Part shown: positions 56,519-64,000 of the stretch, one piece after another
Layout of the letters: every line of letters starts with the position of its first letter
Numbering within the stretch: the stretch's first letter is position 1
The notes under the pieces: generated by a model
The model's input: only the letters and a program-made list of their open reading frames with translations
Databases searched by the model: none
Told to the model about the DNA's origin: nothing
From: Sporopachydermia quercuum
Taxonomy: Eukaryota; Ascomycota; Sporopachydermiomycetes; Sporopachydermiales; Sporopachydermiaceae
Direction: 5' to 3'
Length of the DNA stretch: 64,000 nucleotides
Assembly (NCBI GenBank): GCA_001599295.1
Contig: BCGN01000003.1
Span: forward strand, 535,148 to 599,147
Program-made: the position numbers and the translations under genes

Positions 56519-58180
56519 ATGACTTCGGCTATATCGTCGTCGTCTGGACAATACACAATGAGACCTCAGTCTCGAAGGATCAATCCTGAAATAATAGACG
56601 AACGTACGCTTACAGAAAAAGCAATGGAGGATGACATATCTGATGTAGGCAATGAAGCAAGTGATCATTATAAATCTCAAATGTCTCCTCTTTGCTTCAA
56701 GCTACGAGAAATGTTGTTACCTGAGGTCAGAAAGGAAACTCATTATGTACATATAATTCAAAAGAAATCACGGTCTCATATTCTGGATCAATATTTTGCT
56801 TGGACAGCCAACCTTGGATCACACACTTTCTATGTTATCATGTTACCATTTCCCAGATTCTTTGGTAATACTGAAGCCTCAAGAGACTTCGTGTTTGTTC
56901 TTGGTATGGGAATAGTCTTATCTGGTTGCCTGAAGGATGCTCTATGCTTACCAAGACCATTGTCACCGCCATTAACAAGAATCACTATGTCCGGCTACAC
57001 GGCGAAAGAGTATGGTTTTCCTTCCAGTCATTCGGGCAATGCTGTTGCTGCTAGTATGGTGTTCCTTTCTTACATTTTTCTTTACTCTGACAGTATGTCA
57101 ACTATAACGTTTGGTCTCTACTTATTACTGGCCTTTGTTTACCTATTCACAATTCTGTTTGGTAGAATATACTGTGGTATGCATGGTTTTCTTGATGTCA
57201 TTGGGGGTGGATTGATTGGAGTGTTTGTCACGATAGTCAGATGGGTCTTTGGTCACGCTTACGACAGATATCTGTTTTCTGGATCATATACTGTTCCATT
57301 CATTGTAACAGCTGTTGGAATGTTGATAATCGGTAGTCAGCCGGAGCCAGCGGATCCTTGTCCTTGTTTTGAAGATTCTGTTTCGTTTATGGGAGTCATG
57401 ATTGGATTAGATATATCTGATTGGTTGAGCGTCAAATTTTTAACTCCTAAATATTTTGTATCAACTCCATATCCTGCATCTGTCCCCTTTGACTACGCAA
57501 AAAATGGTATAATAGGTTCACTTTTTAGAGTTGTGATAGGTGTTGGATTAGTTTCTATGTGGAAAGAATTCTCTAAACCTTTTTTAATTAAAANTTTACG
57601 GAGACTTGTTGATTTTTTACGCGAATACCTAAATATTGATTTTGGCTCTGCCTTTATTGGAACGAAGGGATTTCACAGGAATACAGAGCCTAATCAGGAA
57701 AGCAACCTAGAAGCACCGAAAACTAGAGCTCGATCTAGGTCTTTAATAGAAAGGGTTCAAGAGATACCCCTCGCTGTGGATGAATTGATCGCTTCTTCTA
57801 TGGCCAAGACAGATGTTGGACCTTCAACTGAATCAGATATAAGGGAAGTTCTAGCTTATAGAGAATACCAGGAGAAACGGATACAGCAACAATCAAATTC
57901 TACCAAGAATGGCAGCAACCTGACTGTTGAAGAGGACAGAGCAAAAGATTTCCCTAAAACGATTCCACAGCTTGATCAACTCAATGCAAGGTTCTCGTCT
58001 GCCGCTGAAGAGAAAGAATATTTACATAACATCATAAAGACAAATGATCATAGCCCCAAAGGTAAGAAAATGGTTCAATTTGATGTTGAAGTTACCGCCA
58101 GATTGATAGTATATGCAGGAATTGCATTCATGTGCTGTGTGCTTTGTCCTATCATATATTCATTCCTCGGACTTGTATAG
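56519..58180 (+). CDS. LCB3: Long-chain base-1-phosphate phosphatase, Lcb3/Ysr3-like
   Basis: ER enzyme removing phosphate from sphingoid base phosphates. 553 residues from ATG 56519; the frame is open above this but has no ATG. PAP2 phosphatase motifs are complete: KDALCLPRPLSPPLTR (motif 1, Lys and Arg), FPSSHSGNAVAASM (motif 2, catalytic His) and GRIYCGMHGFLDVIGGG (motif 3, second His). ANLGSHTFYVIMLPFPRFFG also matches yeast Lcb3. Six to eight membrane segments lie between residues 90 and 390. The C-terminal cytosolic region of about 140 residues is charged, and a final membrane segment ends the protein (ARLIVYAGIAFMCCVLCPII). Confidence 0.92.
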   Translation: MTSAISSSSGQYTMRPQSRRINPEIIDERTLTEKAMEDDISDVGNEASDHYKSQMSPLCFKLREMLLPEVRKETHYVHIIQKKSRSHILDQYFAWTANLGSHTFYVIMLPFPRFFGNTEASRDFVFVLGMGIVLSGCLKDALCLPRPLSPPLTRITMSGYTAKEYGFPSSHSGNAVAASMVFLSYIFLYSDSMSTITFGLYLLLAFVYLFTILFGRIYCGMHGFLDVIGGGLIGVFVTIVRWVFGHAYDRYLFSGSYTVPFIVTAVGMLIIGSQPEPADPCPCFEDSVSFMGVMIGLDISDWLSVKFLTPKYFVSTPYPASVPFDYAKNGIIGSLFRVVIGVGLVSMWKEFSKPFLIKXLRRLVDFLREYLNIDFGSAFIGTKGFHRNTEPNQESNLEAPKTRARSRSLIERVQEIPLAVDELIASSMAKTDVGPSTESDIREVLAYREYQEKRIQQQSNSTKNGSNLTVEEDRAKDFPKTIPQLDQLNARFSSAAEEKEYLHNIIKTNDHSPKGKKMVQFDVEVTARLIVYAGIAFMCCVLCPIIYSFLGLV

Positions 58181-58419
58181 AAATCTAATTTCAATATTAC
58201 AACGATCATATCAAGATATAAATATGAATGCTTAATATCACCGTCATCGTCTACTTCAAATAACCAGCTTTCTACGAATTGACCGGATGTCACAAAATTT
58301 CAACAATTACTTCAGCTATTTCAGTTAATAAGAACTTCTAGTCAAACTCCTCTCCACCATTTATCCTAGTTGACTCATTGGTTTAACTCATTGATTTATT
58401 GATCTATCAAGCAACTATC

Positions 58420-59334
58420 CTACTTCACATTTTCAATTGTCCAAGAAACCTCAGTTATTGAAACCTCAGTGCCTGCTTTATCATCATAATCAAACCATTC
58501 ACCTTCACTCAAATCAACCTCATCGAATCGTGTAGCCGGAGAACTTTCGGTACCAACGCAGGTGAAATATCCTTCGGGTATAAATTCAATGAATTCTAAT
58601 CCACGACAATCGATTGCTAATATTTGGCTTTTCTTTTCTTCTAGGTTTTCTTTTGTTCTTGTTATCGCTTATGATGTGTTAGGAACATGTTCTCATTCTC
58701 CTTCCTTCATATTCTCGTCTAGACATATTAAAGGAATAGGCAGGAGTAATCTAAGATATTATAGATATCATATAGTTATACGTACTTGCTGAGGATTCCC
58801 GTTTACACATTTTGCATTTGAAAACAAAAGATGCTTCGCCTCGACTTCCACTTAATGCCTAATTATTGTTAGACTAAACCTTACGAAGTGTCTGATGATT
58901 TAAGATTTTTAATACCAACATACATGACTTTCCTATTGATTTGTTAGTTTTCTAGGGTTACTCCAATTTCCAATTATGATTATATTCATATTATCGCCCT
59001 GTAGTATCAACTTTTACATACAAATCGATTCACCGTGATTGGTTTCTCATGAACAGTTCGACACGAGGTACATCTATTTTCCGAATATTAGTCATCACTG
59101 TATCAAAAATAATTGGAACATATGATTCAGATCGAACAACTGTGGAAACTGTTTATTCAAATAGGAAGATCTTTTACACTTCAGTTAAGCTTTCAGTTGC
59201 ATTTCACTCCCTTCTTATCGATTTCTCTTCACTTACTCCACTTTGAATGTATAATCAAAGGCACTTTCTTCCGTATCAATAGGTTCCAAGCCGGTGACAT
59301 TCTCAAGTTGGGCATCGACAAATAATCCCAACAT
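58420..59334 (-). CDS. UPF0587/CZIB zinc protein (YCR090C-type), four introns and a 9-nt exon
   Basis: Orthologue of yeast YCR090C and human C1orf123/CZIB, a small cytosolic CXXC zinc-binding protein of unknown role. Five exons join in phase: 59334-59237, 59073-59022, 58932-58924, 58858-58786 and 58667-58420, giving 159 residues. Introns are 163, 89, 65 and 118 nt with GTAAGT, GTATGT, GTATGT and GTACGT donors; intron 3 has CTAAC close to its acceptor. Exon 3 is only nine bases and encodes Glu-Ser-His, giving NRFESHALSGSRGEASF, which matches yeast INLFESHDISGSRGEANF. Zinc ligands are CTSC (about residue 34) and CKMC (about 69). The C-terminal FDEVDLSEGEWFDYDDKAG matches the family. It is convergent with LCB3. 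Confidence 0.94.
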
Positions 59335-60141
59335 TTTAGATTATTTCTATTTTCTTTATATCGATAATAATTACAGTTCTTTCTAATGTTTGTCGTATCA
59401 GTCTATTTATGTACTAGAATCAAGATATCAATCAATGGAATATTGCGAAAAAGTAATTTCCAATATTGGGCTAGTTTTTACATTATATTCACAACACCTC
59501 AAGTTGTCGAGTATTCAATTAGCTTGTGGTTTCGCCGGCTAATTATGTGTCTGAGNACCAAATAGTGAAAAGAAATATACAACTGAAGTACGAATAAGGC
59601 CATTGCTGATATTCAAATTCAAAGTCTTACAAATAATTCACATCTTTCCGAGAATCAGTTAACCCAGATCAAATTGCAACCGGGCATCATTTTGAACCAT
59701 ATTCGGGTCAAACTATACCTATGGTGTAGACAAATTTGAAACGAAAAATTTTCTTTCCCGTTGGAATTGAGTTAATAATTATTAAGTCTTATTGTATACC
59801 GTATATTAACGTTTCATAATTTTGAAGCAATAATATGTAACTAAATCAGTAGTCTATTCCATTTGGAAGGATCCCTCCCACATAGTACTTACCCAATCCC
59901 CGGAAATATCAGTCAAATCCTGTACCATTTTGTCTCATATCAGGTAATTCTATCTAGGAATCGAAGATCCGCATGATGATATCTCATAATCGATGAACAA
60001 TCAATCTATGTGAAATCAATCAACAGATTGATATTTCATTTCTAGTATTATTTACTATACGCTAGGCTTTATTGGGTCAAATTGTTATATTTTACGTATA
60101 CAACAGGCAAATGACTATGGCGTGAACAATCTCAAAGAAGA
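59335..60141. other. Promoter region, with a candidate spliced mini-gene
   Basis: Between the UPF0587 start and the mitochondrial-type gene. Includes the minus-strand pair of short exons listed at 59659-59928. Nothing else recognised. Confidence 0.4.
59659..59928 (-). CDS. Candidate spliced 29-residue protein
   Basis: ATG at 59928 gives MVQDLTDISGDW up to a GTAAGT donor at 59892; a TATAG acceptor gives an exon at 59712-59659 reading FDPNMVQNDARLQFDLG then TAA. The join is in phase 0. The text is acidic and protein-like, but such a short product could be chance, or these could be two exons of a longer gene. No homologue recognised. Confidence 0.25.
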
Positions 60142-62025
60142 ATGAGCAGAAAATGGCCAAGTCTTCCGTTAGGAATATCACGAACCCTGAATGGACATTG
60201 TCAACGAAGGCTCTATTCAACCAGAATGGTTCACAATCGAAAATCAGAAATATCATTGAATTTATTATGTGACGAACTTCGTTTGCTTGATGTTATGATA
60301 GCAAGATTAGATAATTTGATGAAGGAGAGGAACGACTTTGATTCAGATATAGAAAAAGGTAGCGAGTTCTCTGGAATGAAATACTTTAGAGACCTTAGAT
60401 CATCGCAGGTCATGTCAACTGATGCTCTAAAGACAATAAAAGACCATATTCTACAGTATGGCTTTAGTGACTATATTGCAAGCAATTTTCCTTATGAAAA
60501 GTATTTGAATGCGCCATTTCAGAAAAAATTTCCAACAAGTGAACCTCCTGTCAATACAGATGATGACTCCACCCAATACACAGAATCACAGTTCATTGAC
60601 AGGATATCCAGCATGAGAACAAGCAATTTGATTGATTTCGACATTATCGTAGCCGTTATCTCGAAAACGCGAGTTCCTTTTACAACTCCAATGTTGAATG
60701 AACTTATAGGATTATTTCTGAAGAAGAATATAGGATCCTGTGCTCAACTGGCTTTCGACTGTATGTTTCGAATGGGATTGAAACCTGATTTTCAGACATT
60801 AAAACATCTTGTGGAATACTCGTTGATAACAAAAAACGCGGACCTGTTCTATGAACTTCTGCAAATAATGGAACTACCATTAGGGGAAAACTTGCACACG
60901 GCTTCAGTTAGGTATGTTAGAAGTATTTTGAAGGAATTATTTTTCTATGATGAGGAACACTACCAGGCAGTTCAACCGGGAAGCTATGGAGAGAAAAATC
61001 TAAGGATGAGTTTTGCTCTTCACAAGCTGAGGAGTACTTTTGCTAACTTGGTTCAAAAGAACAAAACTCAAGAGCAATCTAATGCATTTTTTCAAGACCC
61101 TAAAACTAAAGGATCATTCAAAATGAATAGTCAGCAGTTATTTTATTGTCTTTTCCCCGAAGGTCCTACGCTTTTCAAACACACTACTGTAGAAGACTTT
61201 CCTATTTTCAAATTCAAAGTCATGGATCTGTTAAACGATCCTGGATACACATCCCAATTACTGTCAATATACTGCGATTTAATGAAAGGAGTTTCTCAAT
61301 TTCATAGCATTAACAGTCCGATTTCAGTTTTAACGTGGATTGGATGCATGTGTGAACTAAAGCTGGATTTGTATGATGAAATGGTTAAGGCTTTCTTAGA
61401 TTTACAATTTGTCTCTGCCTGCGATAAGGAAATAGTTTCTGAAGTTTGGCAAGAAGTATATAAATTGATATTCCTCAGATTTAAAACATACATTGAAGAT
61501 AATCGACTGCAGCTTGAGTCATTGAAGTCCTCTCTGGAACCACTAGCTAAAGAGAGCTCAAAATCTAGTTTTGATAAAAAACTATCTATTTTGTCTAAAT
61601 GGCCTGATATAAAAGCACAGTTGAGACTGATTGATGCATCTCTGATCCAAAGATTTGTTGTAGGAGTTAAGAACTGTCCTGTGCAAATTGAATTACCTTT
61701 CAATTCTGTGAAAGCAATCCGAGAGCTATTCATGAAGAATAATCGTACTGTCAGGTACTTTGATGATCTATATTCACATTATTTCAATACCACACCGGAT
61801 ATAATTGACATGGATTTTTCAACTGTATGTGAAGAAACTGAAACTGAAGAGTTAGACTTACCAATAACATTCTTTGATGAGGAAGAACTTGAGCCTCTTT
61901 CTTCACCATTTCTACCTAAGATTGTTGCAGTGAATAAGAAGTTCATACCTCCACCATTGCCAACAGCTCAAGAGTCGAAGTTGTTTCAATACGTGTATGA
62001 TCCTCGATTGGGAACAAGGAGTTGA
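60142..62025 (+). CDS. Mitochondrial-type helical-repeat protein, PPR-like
   Basis: 627 residues from ATG 60142. The first 30 residues carry many Arg, Ser and Leu and no acid (SRTLNGHCQRRLYSTRMV), a good mitochondrial presequence. The body is helical, with PPR-like pairs such as FTTPMLNELIGLFLKKNIGS followed by AQLAFDCMFRMGLKPDFQTL (about residues 175-215), whose end resembles the PPR phrase G-KPD--T. The C-terminal 70 residues are acidic then proline-rich (FIPPPLPTAQ). Yeast PPR proteins of this size stabilise or activate single mitochondrial mRNAs, or act on mitoribosomes, but I cannot choose an orthologue. Confidence 0.75.
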   Translation: MSRKWPSLPLGISRTLNGHCQRRLYSTRMVHNRKSEISLNLLCDELRLLDVMIARLDNLMKERNDFDSDIEKGSEFSGMKYFRDLRSSQVMSTDALKTIKDHILQYGFSDYIASNFPYEKYLNAPFQKKFPTSEPPVNTDDDSTQYTESQFIDRISSMRTSNLIDFDIIVAVISKTRVPFTTPMLNELIGLFLKKNIGSCAQLAFDCMFRMGLKPDFQTLKHLVEYSLITKNADLFYELLQIMELPLGENLHTASVRYVRSILKELFFYDEEHYQAVQPGSYGEKNLRMSFALHKLRSTFANLVQKNKTQEQSNAFFQDPKTKGSFKMNSQQLFYCLFPEGPTLFKHTTVEDFPIFKFKVMDLLNDPGYTSQLLSIYCDLMKGVSQFHSINSPISVLTWIGCMCELKLDLYDEMVKAFLDLQFVSACDKEIVSEVWQEVYKLIFLRFKTYIEDNRLQLESLKSSLEPLAKESSKSSFDKKLSILSKWPDIKAQLRLIDASLIQRFVVGVKNCPVQIELPFNSVKAIRELFMKNNRTVRYFDDLYSHYFNTTPDIIDMDFSTVCEETETEELDLPITFFDEEELEPLSSPFLPKIVAVNKKFIPPPLPTAQESKLFQYVYDPRLGTRS

Positions 62026-62990
62026 ATCGTTGTTTTGCTCGTGAATTGATATAGTTCTCTGCGGTTGCTCTAAAGATCATGAGCAGTACAGTGATGACAA
62101 TAATGTCTCTGTAGGATATCACGATACATCCCATGACAATTGGATCAATGATGAATAAGGAAGTGTTTCTGGGAGCTCCATGACAAACAGTGAATTGTAT
62201 TTAATGGATTCAAAGTTATTTATTTATTCATCAGACAGTGAATTAATAGTCACATAAATTGGATATTAAGTCCCATCGTGTTTCCGATACTCATTCGTGA
62301 ATTCAAGCTTGGTAAATCATAGTTCTCCTACTTACCTAATTCAATCTTTTGAATATCTCATATAAGAAAATATGGCCATTTGTTTTTGAATTCACATAAC
62401 TCCAGCTTACGCTGTATTATTAAAGGCATGGTTGACCTTGCATTTCCGTCACTGCTATTCTGCTAAAGCTCTTCTTTCGCTATCTGTACCATTGATCATA
62501 CTACAAGTTCAAGTGAGCATCCTGACGATGATGATGATAGTCTTTGATACACAATCTAGTAGAACCAACTACATTTCTGCCTATGCTTCACCTATATAGT
62601 ACATACTACACTTCATATCTATTGTAAATTATAATCTATGCATTTATTCAATAGCCAATATTTCAATCTATTGCACTCCTCCCACAGACTATGCCTTACA
62701 CCTATGAGAAACCTTCTTTCAATTTAGATTTCTTGTTACCATTTATCATTCTAATCTGAATACCTCGATATCTTTTTTTTTTCCCGTCTATTTTTCTGCT
62801 TCTATTTATTACCTTTATTTCACATTCACTGGATCTATATATTCTCCTCTTCTTTCCATGCATTCACTTACAACTTTAATTTCTTCATACATAATTATGC
62901 ATATATGTTGCACACATTTGTTACTAACGTTCTTCCGCGTCCAGCTCATTATATCACGTCTCATTCCATAGTATATTACGCGACTTAGGT

Positions 62991-63025
<35 letters not shown>

Positions 63026-63347
63026 GGGTTTACTCCCAATACGGCAATTTAGATTACTGAAAATCTCCTCTTTGAGGCTATTATCCTTTCTTAAAATTAA
63101 CTGTTGATCATAGAGTTTGAGAAATGTCAGTGGTCCACAGTTATATTACTAAAGAGTAGACCGAAATAATTGGCTATGTTAAGCGTATCTCTATCATCAT
63201 TAGCTTTCTGATGAGACAATTGATGTTCTGTGATTTGTTCCTTTAGTTATTTCCTGTTGCTTAATGGACTGGTCAACTGTACGTCTTCATCTTAAATGGA
63301 TCAACATTCCATCATCTTCCGATCAGTAGAGATAGAGATAAGTCAGT
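62026..63347. other. Spacer upstream of MSH3, with poly-G tract
   Basis: No gene recognised. Contains the 33-base G run at 62992-63024 and short TC-rich runs at about 62770-62850. Confidence 0.5.
62992..63024 (+). repeat. Homopolymer of 33 G
   Basis: 33 consecutive G, then T and GGG. It lies about 320 bp before the MSH3 start codon in otherwise AT-rich DNA. A run this long can form G-quadruplex structure and slips readily in replication and sequencing, so the true length is uncertain. Confidence 0.9.
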
Positions 63348-64000
63348 ATGGATAAAAAACGCAGTCAAGCAACTATCAATTCGTTTTTTAAACCGGTCGC
63401 TAAGAAGAAAAAGGAATCAATTGCAAAAGAGCCAGATAATCTATTGAACCTCCTAGAGAACAACGAAGTGTCAAATTCAACCAACAGTCATGCCTCCAAT
63501 AGTGAAAGTACAGCCAATACTCATTCTAGAGGGCAGCCAATAGCTCAAGACAGAATGAGCGGGTATAAATACAACAACAAGAAGGATAATAATGAATCAA
63601 ATGGCAACAATTCCTCTCCTAGAAATAATGAACGGCATAAAAAGTTTGTAGATAGACTGTTGTCTTCGGGTGGTGTAGAAGGCTTCAAAAGACGGAAAAT
63701 GGAGAAAAAAGTATTAAGATCAACAGAAGATGATAACGGTGATGAAAATGATATTTCTCTATCAGATCAAGACATTAATGACAATGGGGACGAAAGGGGC
63801 GTGAGATCCAAATCAAAGAAAGACTTAAAGAATAAAAATCTCAAATTGACTCCATTGGAGCAACAAATCAAAGAGTTAAAACTAAAACATAGAGATAAGT
63901 TACTAGCAGTACAGGTCGGATATAAGTTCAAATTCTTTGCAGAGGATGCTGTAAAGGCTGCCAAAGTATTGTCAATNATGCTAATACCTGGGAGACTGAC
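63348..64000 (+). CDS. MSH3: Mismatch repair protein Msh3, N-terminal part (cut by window end)
   Basis: MutS homologue that pairs with Msh2 (MutS-beta) to bind insertion/deletion loops. 217 residues are visible. The N-terminus carries a PCNA-binding PIP box, QATINSFF (residues 7-14), followed by a Lys-rich nuclear signal (KKKKE) and a long polar disordered region rich in Asn and Ser. The MutS domain I begins at [20 protein letters not shown] and [20 protein letters not shown], which matches the Msh3 pattern including the Tyr-Lys loop used for loop binding in place of the Phe of Msh6. The frame runs off the window at LIPGRL. One ambiguous base at 63977. Confidence 0.93.
   Translation, partial: MDKKRSQATINSFFKPVAKKKKESIAKEPDNLLNLLENNEVSNSTNSHASNSESTANTHSRGQPIAQDRMSGYKYNNKKDNNESNGNNSSPRNNERHKKFVDRLLSSGGVEGFKRRKMEKKVLRSTEDDNGDENDISLSDQDINDNGDERGVRSKSKKDLKNKNLKLTPLEQQIKELKLKHRDKLLAVQVGYKFKFFAEDAVKAAKVLSXMLIPGRL

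Overview
The window is nuclear DNA of a budding yeast (Saccharomycotina). The genes are yeast-type and AT-rich: an Snf4 orthologue, the Pol5 ribosome factor, Kar9, Mad1, Lcl3, Som1, Gup1, Lcb3, a kelch protein like Kel3, a YGL114W-type transporter and Msh3. CTG is read as leucine at conserved leucine positions in DIM1 and SNF4, so a CUG-Ser lineage is unlikely. Introns are more frequent than in Saccharomyces: SNF4 has three, SWC5 two, MMS2 three, the UPF0587 gene four (with a 9-nt micro-exon) and POL5 one, plus small spliced genes missed by plain ORF calling. Donors are GTAAGT/GTATGT/GTACGT and branch sites are CTAAC-like. This suggests an early-branching or intron-retaining lineage; the species cannot be named from the sequence.

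Layout. 1-1.2 kb: 5' part of a minus-strand gene resembling the Pol I factor Rrn11. 1.9-2.9 kb: broken coding remnant. 3.7-4.7 kb: bHLH regulator. 4.8-7.5 kb: mostly empty, with a decayed coding relic. 7.6-8.9 kb: SNF4. 9.9-12.3 kb: oligopeptide transporter. 13.3-14.6 kb: SWC5. 15.4-16.8 kb: three-KH protein. 17.3-20.9 kb: POL5. 21.4-21.8 kb: small spliced basic protein. 23.9-26.3 kb: KAR9. 26.6-27.1 kb: small spliced membrane protein. 28-29 kb: DIM1. 29.3-31.3 kb: kelch protein. 31.9-33.5 kb: PCM1. 34.2-35.5 kb: SOM1 and MMS2, convergent. 36.4-38.7 kb: MAD1. 40-43 kb: LCL3 and GUP1, convergent. 43.8-47.4 kb: membrane protein, a 35-codon ORF and a patatin lipase. 49.4-50.5 kb: Rho GTPase. 51.6-53.6 kb: TRM2. 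56.5-58.2 kb: LCB3-like phosphatase. 58.4-59.3 kb: UPF0587. 60.1-62 kb: mitochondrial-type protein. 63.3 kb to the end: MSH3, cut by the window edge.

Each gene has its own promoter; no operon-like grouping is expected or seen. Several genes share a process: nucleolar ribosome and rRNA work (POL5, DIM1, the Rrn11-like gene), chromosome segregation and repair (MAD1, KAR9, MSH3, MMS2, SWC5), and lipid and membrane biology (GUP1, LCB3-like, the patatin protein). About three dozen single N bases are scattered through genes and spacers without breaking frames; they look like ambiguous base calls.
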